Source of the DNA: Siccibacter turicensis LMG 23730
GTDB lineage: Bacteria; Pseudomonadota; Gammaproteobacteria; Enterobacterales; Enterobacteriaceae
Reading direction: 5' to 3'
Length of the DNA stretch: 64,000 nt
NCBI RefSeq assembly: GCF_000463155.2
Contig: NZ_AWFZ01000050.1
Location: 186,001 to 250,000 of the forward strand
Shown: piece by piece, positions 11,203-21,162 of the stretch
Layout: every line of letters starts with the position of its first letter
Position numbering within the stretch: position 1 is the stretch's first letter
Position numbers and translations under genes: made by a program
Notes under the pieces: model-generated
Database searches by the model: none
What the model saw: only the letters and a program-made list of their open reading frames with translations
What the model was told of the DNA's origin: nothing

Positions 11203-12027
11203 TTACTGGCCCGTCATCTCCATCGACAGACGAATAATGCCCGCCGCGCGATCGTCCGGCAGCTGCAGCACCTGACGCCACAGATCCTGCACGATATTAC
11301 ACACCTGCTGCTCTTTCCCCACCGCCTGCTGCGGGGTTGCCATCAGTGAGAAATCGCTTCCGTAGTGGTCGGTCAGCTTTTGCAGAATCGGCTGTACGTC
11401 CTGCTGCGCGCGCTGGCGCTCGGCGTCGGTGACGGTATGTTTATTAGCACCCCACGCGGCGCGCATCATCTCAGCATCCACTTCCATACGGTGACGCGTG
11501 ACGTCCTGCGGCAGCAGGCGGGCGGCGTTCACGCCCCCCTTCACTTCCGGGAACAGGAAGCGGAAGCAGGCATCGTCGCTCTGCTTTTGCATCAGCGCGG
11601 TCTGCTGCATGTTGGCCTGCATAAAGGCCACCACGTTGGCATCCGGCGCGGCCTGAAGCCGTTTGATCTGCAGGCTCATAACCTCAGGCTGGATGGCATC
11701 AATAATCTGCTGTTCCGGTTTGCCCTCTTTACGCATTGCCAGCGTGCGGTCGCGCAGATGGGCCATAAACTGCGGGTCCTGCTCATTGAGCACGCTGTAG
11801 ATCGGCAGTTTTTCGAACGCCGCGTCAAACTTTTCTGCTTCGGTCTGCTGCGCGTCCTGCCGGGGCATAAAGTAGTGCACGTCCACCACGTTCCAGACGA
11901 CGATAGCGGCCAGTGCCAGCGCGACGGCACCCGCCTTGCTCACCCAGCCTTTTTTGCGCATCAGCGCCACCAGCGTGGCAATAACCGCGCCGACGTAGCC
12001 TGCGAGAATAATGTGCGTCCAGTTCAT
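11203..12027 (-). CDS. Unrecognised membrane-anchored protein
   Basis: I cannot assign this 274-residue protein to a characterised family. Residues 1-52 hold two hydrophobic helices (IILAGYVGAVIATLVALM and AGAVALALAAIVVWNVVDV) separated by a basic KKGWVSK loop. The rest is a charged, mostly helical soluble domain with two cysteines (DDACFRFLF and QQVCNIVQDLW) about 75 residues apart. The sequence looks under selection: good codon structure and a plausible leftward start. It lies between yjgM (convergent) and miaE. The E. coli gene in this position, yjgL, is much larger and not similar by eye. An envelope role is only a guess. Confidence 0.65.
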   Translation of the reverse strand: MNWTHIILAGYVGAVIATLVALMRKKGWVSKAGAVALALAAIVVWNVVDVHYFMPRQDAQQTEAEKFDAAFEKLPIYSVLNEQDPQFMAHLRDRTLAMRKEGKPEQQIIDAIQPEVMSLQIKRLQAAPDANVVAFMQANMQQTALMQKQSDDACFRFLFPEVKGGVNAARLLPQDVTRHRMEVDAEMMRAAWGANKHTVTDAERQRAQQDVQPILQKLTDHYGSDFSLMATPQQAVGKEQQVCNIVQDLWRQVLQLPDDRAAGIIRLSMEMTGQ

Positions 12028-12119
12028 ACCCTTCCTTATTAATCGATGCCGCGATACGTTTTACCAGCCTGAGGAAATATTGCACCTCATCAGGCTGATA
12101 ACTACCAATATTAGGAGAG

Positions 12120-12878
12120 TCAGACGGGAACACCGCTGTGAAAGCGAAACTCGCTGTCCGGGCTGAGAATCAGGTCGGCTTCGACTTCACCGAAATGGCG
12201 CACCCGGGGGGTGATGTCCTCGTCGGAAATCGCCTGTGCCAGCGCGAGATAGTCCTGATAGTGGCGCGCTTCCGAGCGCAGCAGCGAGAGATAGAACGCC
12301 CGCAGCTCGTCATCCACGTGGGGCGCCAGCGCCGCAAAACGCTCGCAGGAGCGCGCTTCAATGTAGGCCCCGCAGATAAGCTTATCGATAAGCTTTTGCG
12401 GCTCCCAGGTGCGGATATCGCGGATCAGCCCGCGCGCATAGCGGCTGGCGGTGATCTTCACATAGGGGATATTGCGCGTCAGCATCACTTCACGCACCTG
12501 CCAGAAGTGGTGCAGCTCCTCTTTAATCAGCAGCACCATGCTGTCGAGCAGCCGCTGGCCCCACGGATCGTCGGTCTTCGGCATCACGCTCTTGCCGATA
12601 CGCTTGTGCAGGGCGACAAAATCCGGCTCCGGGCCGCCGCCAAAGGTGAAGGACTCGTAGGGTTTCAGCCAGCCCAGCAGCGCGTCGGAACCGCTTTTGT
12701 CGGCGACGTATTTGCGGATCAGCAGCATCGCGGTCTGGGCGGCTTTCAGTTCGCACACCATGTGATCGGTCAGCAGCAGCGGCAGGTTCTCAGGAGCTTT
12801 GGCGCGGTCTATCCAGGCGTCTGGGGTCGGGCAGGGGAGAAAGTCGAGTACCGGGGCGAGCAGTTGCGGGTAATTCAT
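12120..12878 (-). CDS. miaE: tRNA-(ms2io6A37) hydroxylase MiaE
   Basis: MiaE is a non-heme diiron, O2-dependent enzyme that hydroxylates the isopentenyl group of ms2i6A37 in tRNAs reading UNN codons. It is known from Salmonella and absent from E. coli K-12. The 252 residues form a ferritin-like bundle with iron-ligand motifs KEELHHFW, EARSCERF and SEARHYQDY. I start at MNYPQLLAP because AAGGA lies seven bases upstream; an ATG 15 bp further up overlaps that site. rraB lies upstream on the same strand. Confidence 0.93.
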   Translation of the reverse strand: MNYPQLLAPVLDFLPCPTPDAWIDRAKAPENLPLLLTDHMVCELKAAQTAMLLIRKYVADKSGSDALLGWLKPYESFTFGGGPEPDFVALHKRIGKSVMPKTDDPWGQRLLDSMVLLIKEELHHFWQVREVMLTRNIPYVKITASRYARGLIRDIRTWEPQKLIDKLICGAYIEARSCERFAALAPHVDDELRAFYLSLLRSEARHYQDYLALAQAISDEDITPRVRHFGEVEADLILSPDSEFRFHSGVPV

Positions 12879-12922
12879 GTCCAGTCCTTGCAATGCGGCA
12901 GCAGGCGCTGCCGCACGGTTAC

Positions 12923-13342
12923 TCAGTGACGAATACCGTCGTCCTCGTCGTCGACGTACTCTTCGTCATCATCGCCCTCTTCGCCGTTCGGATCTTCGAA
13001 GTAGGTGCCCCAGCCGTCGTACTCCACGCCCATCTTCTCGGCCAGGTTCAGCAGTTGCTCAACCTGGGCGTCGATCAGTTCCGCGTTCAGCGCGCACTCG
13101 CTCACCACGTCGCAGCAGATGACGGTATCGCCCTCTTCCACTTCCAGCTCTTCCGGATCGGTCACTTCATAACCGAGTTTGAAGGCTTCAACGGCGGCTT
13201 TTTCCAGGGTTTCAAAGTCGTCAGCCGACAGGTGGTGTTCGATGGTGTACAGCGCGTCCGGATCGCTGCCATCTTCCAGTAATTCTTCAATAATCAAACG
13301 CGTTTCTTCGCGCTGCTCTTCCAGGTGTTCCGGGTTTGCCAT
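12923..13342 (-). CDS. rraB: Ribonuclease E inhibitor RraB
   Basis: RraB binds the C-terminal scaffold of RNase E and alters degradosome composition and mRNA decay. The 139-residue product begins [18 protein letters not shown], as in E. coli, with a highly acidic C-terminus ([16 protein letters not shown]). GAGGAAC precedes this ATG, so I reject a 36-codon upstream extension. It is divergent from argI, and the ARG boxes lie between them. Confidence 0.95.
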   Translation of the reverse strand: MANPEHLEEQREETRLIIEELLEDGSDPDALYTIEHHLSADDFETLEKAAVEAFKLGYEVTDPEELEVEEGDTVICCDVVSECALNAELIDAQVEQLLNLAEKMGVEYDGWGTYFEDPNGEEGDDDEEYVDDEDDGIRH

Positions 13343-13437
13343 GTTTCGTTCCTCATAGGTGGCAGATACTCTTATTTTCACACACCCAGGTGAATGCCTC
13401 CACCTTTCCCGGCAAAGATTTCTCCGTCGGGGTTGCA

Positions 13438-13476
13438 AATGAATATTCATACATATAAATTGAATTTTAATTCAAT
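13438..13476 (+). promoter_or_regulatory. Two ARG boxes (ArgR operator) upstream of argI
   Basis: Box 1 (13438-13455) contains TGAAT-attc-ATACA and box 2 (13459-13476) contains the full palindrome TGAAT-ttta-ATTCA. They are separated by 3 bp, the canonical spacing for binding one ArgR hexamer. They lie 29-67 bp upstream of the argI ATG and so should mediate arginine repression. Confidence 0.9.
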
Positions 13477-13504
13477 AAGTGGCATCAGCCCTGAGAGGGA
13501 AACC

Positions 13505-14506
13505 ATGTCTGATTTTAGCGGTAAGCACTTCCTTAAGCTGCTCGATTTCACCCCTGCACATATCACGCACCTGCTCGACCTGGCCGCCACGCTCAAGCGC
13601 GACAAACAGAACGGCTGCGAAACCCCGCGTCTGACCGGCAAAAACATTGCGCTCATCTTCGAAAAAGACTCGACCCGTACCCGTTGCTCTTTCGAAGTTG
13701 CCGCTTTTGACCAGGGCGCGCGCGTGACCTACCTCGGCCCCTCCGGCAGCCAGATCGGCCATAAAGAGTCGATAAAAGATACCGCCCGGGTGCTGGGCCG
13801 CATGTATGACGGGATCCAGTATCGCGGCCACGGCCAGGAGATTGTCGACACCCTCGCGGAGTACGCAGGTGTACCGGTGTGGAACGGGCTGACCAACGAG
13901 TTTCATCCCACCCAGCTGCTGGCGGATCTGCTGACGATGCGCGAGCACGCCCCGGATAAAAGCTTCAGCGACATGACCCTCGCCTACGCGGGCGATGCGC
14001 GCAATAACATGGGCAATTCATTGCTGGAGGCCGCTGCGCTGATGGGCTTTGACCTGCGGCTGGTGGCCCCGAAAGCCTGCTGGCCGGATGCCAGCCTGGT
14101 GACAGAGTGCCAGGCGCTGGCGGCGCATACCGGCGGGCGCATTACGCTGACCGAAGACGTGGCCCTGGGCGTGAAGGGTGCCGACTTTATTTATACCGAC
14201 GTCTGGGTTTCCATGGGCGAGCCGAAAGCGAAGTGGGCGGAGCGCATCGCCCTGCTGCGGCCTTACCAGGTGAACAGCGCGATGCTGGCGCTGACCGGCA
14301 ACCCGCAGGTGAAGTTCCTGCACTGCCTGCCCGCGTTCCACGATGACCAGACCACGCTGGGCCAGCAGATGGCGCAGGAGTACGGGTTGCACGGTGGGAT
14401 GGAGGTGACGGACGAGGTGTTCGAATCGCCCCACAGCATCGTATTCGACCAGGCGGAGAACCGGATGCACACCATCAAAGCGGTGATGGTGGCGACGCTG
14501 GAGTAA
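13505..14506 (+). CDS. argI: Ornithine carbamoyltransferase, anabolic (ArgI)
   Basis: ArgI condenses ornithine and carbamoyl phosphate to citrulline in arginine synthesis. The 333 residues carry the carbamoyl-phosphate motif STRTR (in [12 protein letters not shown]), FHPTQ, and the ornithine-binding HCLPAFHD. I start at [15 protein letters not shown], the E. coli-like start; the frame is open 37 codons further but crosses the ARG boxes. The operator upstream marks it as the biosynthetic copy. A second, catabolic OTC lies 3.4 kb downstream in the arc operon. Confidence 0.96.
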   Translation: MSDFSGKHFLKLLDFTPAHITHLLDLAATLKRDKQNGCETPRLTGKNIALIFEKDSTRTRCSFEVAAFDQGARVTYLGPSGSQIGHKESIKDTARVLGRMYDGIQYRGHGQEIVDTLAEYAGVPVWNGLTNEFHPTQLLADLLTMREHAPDKSFSDMTLAYAGDARNNMGNSLLEAAALMGFDLRLVAPKACWPDASLVTECQALAAHTGGRITLTEDVALGVKGADFIYTDVWVSMGEPKAKWAERIALLRPYQVNSAMLALTGNPQVKFLHCLPAFHDDQTTLGQQMAQEYGLHGGMEVTDEVFESPHSIVFDQAENRMHTIKAVMVATLE

Positions 14507-14555
14507 CGGATTTTAAGGTGGGTACGCGATGCTTACCCACCTCGCCTACACTGGC

Positions 14556-15671
<1,116 letters not shown>

Positions 15672-16892
15672 ATGGAAAAGCATTATGTGGGTTCTGAAAT
15701 TGGGCAGTTGCGCAGCGTTATGCTGCATCGCCCCCATTTAAGTCTGCAACGGTTAACCCCGTCAAACTGCCAGTCGCTATTATTTGATGATGTCCTGTCG
15801 GTGGAGCGGGCCGGGCAGGAGCACGATGTCTTCGCCACCACCCTGCGCGCGCAGGGCGTGGAGGTACTGCTTCTGACCGATCTGCTGACCGGCACGCTTG
15901 ATGTGGCGGACGCCAAAGCCTGGCTGCTGAAAAGCCAGGTCTCCGATTACCATATCGGCCCGGCGTTCGCCGGCGAGCTGCGCGGCTGGCTGGCGGAGAT
16001 GTCGCACCGCGAACTGGCGCGCCGGTTAAGCGGCGGCCTCACCTGGGGAGAAATTCCTGCCGAGGTGAAGGGGTTATCGGTAGAAAATCATGGCGACAAT
16101 GATTTTATTATGGAGCCGCTGCCTAATCATCTTTTTACCCGCGATACCTCCTGCTGGATATACAACGGCGTATCAATTAATCCGATGGCGAAACAGGCCC
16201 GGCAGCGTGAGACGAATAATCTGCGCGCAATATACCGCTGGCATCCGACATTTACTGACAGCGACTTTATTACCTATTTCGGCGACGAGGATATTAATTA
16301 TCAGCAGGCCACGCTGGAGGGCGGCGATGTATTAGTCCTCGGGCGTGGAACGGTATTAATAGGTCTGTCAGAACGCACGACGCCCCAGGGGCTGGAATTT
16401 CTTGCCGCATCGCTGTTCCATCACCATCAGGCCAAAAAGGTGATTGCCGTTGAGCTGCCGAAGCATCGCGCCTGCATGCACCTGGACACGGTGATGACCC
16501 ATATCCATCTCGATACCTTCTCCGTCTACCCCGACGTGGTTCACCCGGACGTCACCTGCTGGACGCTCACCCCCGATGCCCACGGTGGCCTGAAGCGCAC
16601 CGAAGCGCGAAGCCTGACGCATGCCATTGGCGATGCCCTGGATCTGGGCAGCGTGCAGTTCATCACCACCGGCGGCGACGCGTTCGAGGCCGAACGCGAG
16701 CAGTGGAACGACGCCAATAACGTCCTCGCCGTGCGCCCGGGAGTCGTCATCGGCTACGAACGTAATACCTGGACCAACGAAAAATATGACAAAGCGGGTA
16801 TCACCGTCCTGCCCATTCCGGGCGATGAGCTGGGCCGGGGGCGTGGCGGTGCGCGCTGCATGAGCTGCCCTCTCGAACGCGACGCGATCTGA
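15672..16892 (+). CDS. arcA: Arginine deiminase ArcA
   Basis: ArcA hydrolyses arginine to citrulline and ammonia, the first step of the ADI pathway that yields ATP and neutralises acid. The 406-residue product has FTRDTSCW, the [11 protein letters not shown] substrate loop, the HLDTVMTHI histidine region and the catalytic cysteine in GGARCMSCP near the C-terminus. The start [11 protein letters not shown] follows AAGGAA. It heads arcA-arcC-arcB-arcD, all with short gaps. K-12 lacks this operon; Salmonella has a comparable set. Confidence 0.95.
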   Translation: MEKHYVGSEIGQLRSVMLHRPHLSLQRLTPSNCQSLLFDDVLSVERAGQEHDVFATTLRAQGVEVLLLTDLLTGTLDVADAKAWLLKSQVSDYHIGPAFAGELRGWLAEMSHRELARRLSGGLTWGEIPAEVKGLSVENHGDNDFIMEPLPNHLFTRDTSCWIYNGVSINPMAKQARQRETNNLRAIYRWHPTFTDSDFITYFGDEDINYQQATLEGGDVLVLGRGTVLIGLSERTTPQGLEFLAASLFHHHQAKKVIAVELPKHRACMHLDTVMTHIHLDTFSVYPDVVHPDVTCWTLTPDAHGGLKRTEARSLTHAIGDALDLGSVQFITTGGDAFEAEREQWNDANNVLAVRPGVVIGYERNTWTNEKYDKAGITVLPIPGDELGRGRGGARCMSCPLERDAI

Positions 16893-16901
16893 GGAGACGA
16901 C

Positions 16902-17828
16902 ATGAACACGAAACCCACGCTGGTGGTGGCCCTCGGCGGCAACGCGCTACTCAAACGCGGTGAACCGCTGGAAGCGGCGGTGCAGCGCAAGAATATCGCT
17001 GTGGCGGCCCGGACTATTGCCCTGCTTACCCGCCAGTGGCGAGTGGTGCTGGTGCACGGCAATGGCCCGCAGGTTGGCCTGCTGGCGCTGCAAAACAGCG
17101 CTTACGCACCGGTTACGCCCTATCCGCTTGATGTGCTGGGAGCGGAAAGCCAGGGAATGATCGGCTACATGCTGCAACAGGCGCTGAAGAATGCCCTGCC
17201 GGAGCGCGAGGTCAGCGTGCTGCTGACCCAGGTGGAAGTGGACCCCCACGACCCGGCGTTCATGCATCCCACCAAGTACATCGGCCCGGTTTACACCGCC
17301 GAGGAGGCGCGTGTGCTGGGCGAGCAGAAGGGCTGGACCCTGAAAGCCGACGGCGCCTGCTGGCGGCGCGTGGTTCCGTCCCCGCAGCCGAAACGCATCA
17401 TCGAGTCGGACGCCATCCGCACCCTGATTGCGCGCGATCACCTGGTCATCTGTAACGGCGGCGGCGGCGTGCCGGTGGTGGAAAACGCCGATGGCTACCA
17501 CGGCATCGAAGCCGTTATCGACAAGGATCTTTCTGCCGCGCTGCTGGCGCAGTCGTTACAGGCCCGCGCCCTGCTGATCCTCACCGATGCCGACGCGGTC
17601 TACCTCGACTGGGGGAAACCTACGCAGCGCCCGCTCACCCACACCACTCCCGATGCGCTTAGCGCGCTGCATTTTGACGCCGGTTCAATGGGGCCAAAAA
17701 TCGCCGCCTGCTGCGCGTTCGTCAACCAGAGCCACGGCATCGCGGGCATTGGCGCGCTGGAGGATGGCCTGGAGATTCTGTCAGGCAACAGGGGCACGCT
17801 CATCGCCCTCGCGCCTTCCCATGCATAG
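16902..17828 (+). CDS. arcC: Carbamate kinase ArcC
   Basis: ArcC transfers phosphate from carbamoyl phosphate to ADP, giving ATP, ammonia and CO2: the energy-yielding step of the ADI pathway. The 308-residue amino-acid-kinase-fold protein has VALGGNALLKRGE, VHGNGPQVGLLALQ, ICNGGGGVPV, and KDLSAALLAQSLQA. It starts nine bases after the arcA stop and ends before arcB. Confidence 0.95.
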   Translation: MNTKPTLVVALGGNALLKRGEPLEAAVQRKNIAVAARTIALLTRQWRVVLVHGNGPQVGLLALQNSAYAPVTPYPLDVLGAESQGMIGYMLQQALKNALPEREVSVLLTQVEVDPHDPAFMHPTKYIGPVYTAEEARVLGEQKGWTLKADGACWRRVVPSPQPKRIIESDAIRTLIARDHLVICNGGGGVPVVENADGYHGIEAVIDKDLSAALLAQSLQARALLILTDADAVYLDWGKPTQRPLTHTTPDALSALHFDAGSMGPKIAACCAFVNQSHGIAGIGALEDGLEILSGNRGTLIALAPSHA

Positions 17829-17864
17829 CGTTTACGCGTGTCGCGTTTCAACAAGGAAAACAGC

Positions 17865-18869
17865 ATGACCATTTCACTGAAAAATAAACACTTTCTGAAA
17901 CTTCTCGATTTCACACCGGCGCAAATCCATTTTCTCCTCGACCTGGCGGGAGCGCTGAAAGCGGCGAAGCACGCCGGACGCGAGCAAAAAACGCTGGTCG
18001 GCAAAAACATTGCGCTGATCTTTGAAAAGAACTCCACCCGTACCCGCTGCGCGTTTGAGGTCGCCGCCTTCGACCAGGGCGCGCAGGTCACCTGGATTGG
18101 GCCAAGCGGCTCGCAGATTGGCCATAAGGAGTCAATGAAGGATACCGCCAGGGTGCTGGGCCGCATGTATGACGGTATTGAATACCGCGGCTACGGTCAG
18201 GCCATCGTCGAGGAGCTGGCCGAATTTGCCGGCGTCCCGGTGTGGAACGGGCTGACCGACGAGTTTCACCCCACCCAGATCCTCGCCGATCTGATGACCA
18301 TGCAGGAGCACTCACCGGGTAAGACGCTGGCGGATCTCAGCTTTGCCTTCCTCGGTGACGCCCGCAACAACATGGGCAACTCCCTGATGGTCGGTGCGGC
18401 AAAAATGGGCATGGATATTCGCCTCGTCGCGCCGGAGGCCTTCTGGCCGGATAAAGACCTGGTGGCCACGTGCCGCGCCATCGCCGCAGAAACCGGGGCG
18501 CGTATCCATCTCACCTCCGACGTGGCAGAGGGCGTGGCCGGCGTGGACTTTGTCTACACCGACGTCTGGGTGTCGATGGGCGAACCCAAAGAAGCCTGGG
18601 CGGAGCGCGTCGCGCTGATGACGCCCTACCAGGTTAATGGGGCGCTGCTTGCCGCCACCGGCAACCCGAACGTGAAGTTTATGCACTGCCTGCCCGCGTT
18701 CCATAACGAACACACCACCGTGGGGCGCGAAATCGAAGCCGCCTGGGGGCTGAAAGGGCTGGAGGTCACGGAAGAGGTCTTCGAGTCGCCGCATTCCATT
18801 GTCTTCGACGAAGCCGAAAACCGTCTGCACACCATCAAAGCGGTGATGGTGGCCACGCTCGGGCACTAA
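17865..18869 (+). CDS. arcB: Ornithine carbamoyltransferase, catabolic (ArcB)
   Basis: In the ADI pathway this enzyme splits citrulline by phosphorolysis into ornithine and carbamoyl phosphate. The 334 residues carry STRTR, FHPTQ and HCLPAFHN. It is clearly paralogous to ArgI in this window. The catabolic role is inferred from its place between arcC and arcD and the lack of ARG boxes just upstream. Start [16 protein letters not shown] follows AAGGAAA. Confidence 0.93.
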   Translation: MTISLKNKHFLKLLDFTPAQIHFLLDLAGALKAAKHAGREQKTLVGKNIALIFEKNSTRTRCAFEVAAFDQGAQVTWIGPSGSQIGHKESMKDTARVLGRMYDGIEYRGYGQAIVEELAEFAGVPVWNGLTDEFHPTQILADLMTMQEHSPGKTLADLSFAFLGDARNNMGNSLMVGAAKMGMDIRLVAPEAFWPDKDLVATCRAIAAETGARIHLTSDVAEGVAGVDFVYTDVWVSMGEPKEAWAERVALMTPYQVNGALLAATGNPNVKFMHCLPAFHNEHTTVGREIEAAWGLKGLEVTEEVFESPHSIVFDEAENRLHTIKAVMVATLGH

Positions 18870-18917
18870 ACCGCAGCAGGCGCGTTGCGGCGCGCCTGCG
18901 CTCAAGGAGAGCATCCT

Positions 18918-20321
18918 ATGCGTAAATTCACGTTTCCTGGCGCCTACACCATTTTATTTGTGCTCATCATCCTGGTCGCGGCGCTCACCTGGGTCATTCC
19001 CGCCGGGAAGTACCAGATGGTGATGAACCCGGCACTTGGCAAAGCGGTGCCGGTGGCGGGCACCTGGGCGCCGGTCGACGCCCATCCGCAGGGTATTACC
19101 GCGGTCCTGCTGGCCCCCATCGACGGGTTATACAACCATGTGACCTACACCGCCGGGGCGATTGATGTGGCGCTGTTCGTACTGATCATCGGCGGTTTTC
19201 TTGGCGTGGTGAATAAGACCGGTGCCATCGATGCGGGCATTGCGCGCGTCATGGCCCGGCTGCGCGGCAAAGAGGAGCGCATGATCCCCATTCTGATGGC
19301 GCTGTTTGCGGCGGGCGGCACGATCTACGGCATGGCCGAGGAGTCGCTGCCGTTCTACACCCTGCTGGTGCCGGTCATGATGGCGGCACGCTTCGACCCG
19401 CTGGTGGCCGCTGCAACCGTGCTGCTCGGGGCCGGTATCGGTACCCTGGGCTCGACGATTAACCCGTTCGCGACCGTTATCGCGGCCAACGCCGCGGGCA
19501 TCCCGTTTACGCAGGGGATGCTGCTGCGCGTCCTGCTGCTGGTTATCGGCTGGCTGCTGTGCGTGGTGTGGGTGATGCGCTACGCCCGGCGCGTGCGGCA
19601 GGACCCCGCCGCCTCGGTGGTGGCCGATATGTGGGAAAGCAACCGCGCACATTTTCTCGGCGCGCGCAGCGGTGAGATCCTCGATTTTACCCGCACCCGC
19701 AAGCTTATCCTGGTAGTGTTCGCCGCCGCCTTTGCGGTGATGATCTACGGCGTAGCGGTGCGCGGCTGGTGGATGGGCGAGATCTCCGCGCTGTTTCTGG
19801 CCGCCTCAATCGTGGTCGGGTTCATCAGCCGCATGCGCGAAGCGGACTTTACCGCCACCTTTATCGACGGCGCGCGGGATCTGCTGGGCGTGGCGCTGAT
19901 TATCGGCATCGCCCGCGGCATTGTCGTGGTGATGGATAACGGTGAAATCACCCACACCATCCTTCACAGCGCAGAAAACCTGGTCACCGGGCTGTCCACC
20001 ACGCTGTTCATCAACGTCACCTACTGGCTGGAAGTGCTGCTGTCGTTTCTGGTGCCGTCGTCGTCCGGTCTGGCGGTGCTCACCATGCCGATTATGGCGC
20101 CGCTGGCGGATTTCGCCCATGTCGGGCGCGACCTGGTGGTGTCGGCGTATCAGTCCGCCTCCGGGATCGTCAATCTGGTGACCCCCACCTCCGCGGTGGT
20201 GATGGGCGGCCTGGCCATCGCCCGCGTGCCCTACGTGCGCTATCTGAAATGGGTGGCGCCGCTTATCGCCATGCTGACGGTGCTGAATATGCTGGTGCTC
20301 AGCCTCGGCGCCCTGCTGTAA
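18918..20321 (+). CDS. arcD: YfcC-family arginine/ornithine antiporter (ArcD-type)
   Basis: This 467-residue polytopic membrane protein of the YfcC/DcuC-like ion-transporter superfamily has roughly 12 hydrophobic segments, beginning AYTILFVLIILVAALTWVIP with the family motif IPAGKY. Other conserved parts are GTIYGMAEESLPFY and SSSGLAVLTMPIM. It is not the APC-type ArcD of Pseudomonas, but its place in the arc operon argues that it exchanges external arginine for ornithine. Start MRKFTFPGAY follows AAGGAGA; an 11-codon upstream extension is rejected. Confidence 0.85.
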   Translation: MRKFTFPGAYTILFVLIILVAALTWVIPAGKYQMVMNPALGKAVPVAGTWAPVDAHPQGITAVLLAPIDGLYNHVTYTAGAIDVALFVLIIGGFLGVVNKTGAIDAGIARVMARLRGKEERMIPILMALFAAGGTIYGMAEESLPFYTLLVPVMMAARFDPLVAAATVLLGAGIGTLGSTINPFATVIAANAAGIPFTQGMLLRVLLLVIGWLLCVVWVMRYARRVRQDPAASVVADMWESNRAHFLGARSGEILDFTRTRKLILVVFAAAFAVMIYGVAVRGWWMGEISALFLAASIVVGFISRMREADFTATFIDGARDLLGVALIIGIARGIVVVMDNGEITHTILHSAENLVTGLSTTLFINVTYWLEVLLSFLVPSSSGLAVLTMPIMAPLADFAHVGRDLVVSAYQSASGIVNLVTPTSAVVMGGLAIARVPYVRYLKWVAPLIAMLTVLNMLVLSLGALL

Positions 20322-20438
20322 AGCGAGAGGCCGCTCCCGTTCCCACAAAATCTTACGTTTTGAAGGGAAACGCCGGTTTCTCCGCGCACGGTACGGCGGA
20401 ACACTGATGTCTTTCTACCACCACGAAGGAGAAGGAAC

Positions 20439-20930
20439 ATGATGAAGGATCAGCGCGGCTATTCAGAGAAAGAGCAGCGCCAGATAACGCTCTGCCAACG
20501 GCTCATCAGCAAAAAAAGCTATCTGTGTCAGGAGGAGATACGTCGCGACCTGCAGCGTCACGGCTTCGCGGGCATCAGCCAGTCGTCGGTTTCACGGCTG
20601 CTGAAAATTCTTGGCGCGATTAAAATTCGCAATGCCAGGGGGCAAAAAATCTATGCCCTGAACCCGCAGAGCCAGCCGGTTCCGAACGCGGCGCGGTCGC
20701 TCAATGAGATGGTGGTGAGCGTGGAGCATAACGGCGAATTTATTCTTATCCATACCGTTGCAGGCTATGGCCGGGCCGTGGCTCGCGTGCTGGATTACCA
20801 TAGCCTGCCGGATATCCTCGGTGCCATCGCCGGCAGCAGCATTGTCTGGGTAGCCCCGCGCAGCGCTGGACGTATCGACGCCCTGTGCAGACGCATTAAT
20901 TATCTACTTTGTATGCATGAATATTCATAG
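20439..20930 (+). CDS. ArgR-family regulator of the arc operon
   Basis: This 163-residue ArgR/AhrC paralogue has an N-terminal winged helix (about 13-75, SKKSYLCQEEIRRDLQRHGF and ISQSSVSRLLKIL) and a C-terminal arginine-binding hexamerisation domain with VVSVEHNGEFILIHT and the degenerate loop AGYGRAVARVLDY. It follows arcD by about 117 bp on the same strand with AAGGAGAAGG before the ATG. The ordinary argR lies elsewhere in enterics, so this is probably a dedicated arginine sensor of the deiminase operon, as in Salmonella. An ARG-box-like palindrome sits inside its last codons. Confidence 0.88.
   Translation: MMKDQRGYSEKEQRQITLCQRLISKKSYLCQEEIRRDLQRHGFAGISQSSVSRLLKILGAIKIRNARGQKIYALNPQSQPVPNAARSLNEMVVSVEHNGEFILIHTVAGYGRAVARVLDYHSLPDILGAIAGSSIVWVAPRSAGRIDALCRRINYLLCMHEYS
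20912..20929 (+). promoter_or_regulatory. ARG-box-like palindrome between the argR paralogue and pyrL
   Basis: TGCAT-gaat-ATTCA (20914-20927) matches the ARG box TGAAT-N4-ATTCA at nine of ten defined positions. It overlaps the end of the ArgR paralogue gene and lies 38 bp upstream of the pyrB -35 element. It could serve autoregulation, link arginine to carbamoyl-phosphate use by pyrBI, or be fortuitous. Confidence 0.5.
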
Positions 20931-20966
20931 TAATCGATTTCTATGACTAAAGTGCGCATTACGCGC

Positions 20967-21008
20967 TTGCTCCTGTTTCCGACAGGCGTATAATGCCGGG
21001 CAATTTGC
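20967..21008 (+). promoter_or_regulatory. pyrBI promoter with UTP-sensitive start
   Basis: TTGCTC (20967-20972), a 16-bp spacer and a perfect TATAAT (20989-20994) precede the start sequence AATTTG near 21002. In E. coli pyrBI, AAUUUG initiation permits reiterative U addition, which lowers productive starts when UTP is high. The same TATAATGCCGG...AATTTGCCGG arrangement is kept here. Confidence 0.9.
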
Positions 21009-21019
21009 CGGGAGGAAGC

Positions 21020-21127
21020 ATGGTTCTGCTGACTGCACATTTCGTCTTACCGCGTCGCCGCAACGCTGGCGCAGCAGCCCTGTTTTTCTTTCCGTCGCAT
21101 TACCCCATGACTGAAGCCCCTCGTTGA
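21020..21127 (+). CDS. pyrL: pyrBI operon leader peptide PyrL
   Basis: This is a 35-residue leader peptide ([19 protein letters not shown]...TEAPR). Its translation couples ribosome position to pausing of RNA polymerase in the U-rich stretch CTGTTTTTCTTT (21080-21091). GGAGG lies seven bases before the ATG. The stop codon lies inside the attenuator stem, so a ribosome close behind polymerase prevents the hairpin. It keeps the E. coli HFVLPR and LFFFP features but is shorter than the 44-residue E. coli peptide. Confidence 0.88.
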   Translation: MVLLTAHFVLPRRRNAGAAALFFFPSHYPMTEAPR

Positions 21128-21140
21128 GGGGCTTTTTTTT
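21114..21140 (+). terminator. pyrBI attenuator
   Basis: AAGCCCCTC, a GTT loop region and GAGGGGCTTTTTTTT form a strong intrinsic terminator 23 bp before the pyrB ATG and overlapping the end of pyrL. It is the UTP-responsive attenuator of the operon: low UTP stalls polymerase in the upstream T-tract and lets the ribosome block the hairpin. Confidence 0.95.
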
Positions 21141-21162
21141 GCCCGGCGTTCAGGAGATAACC

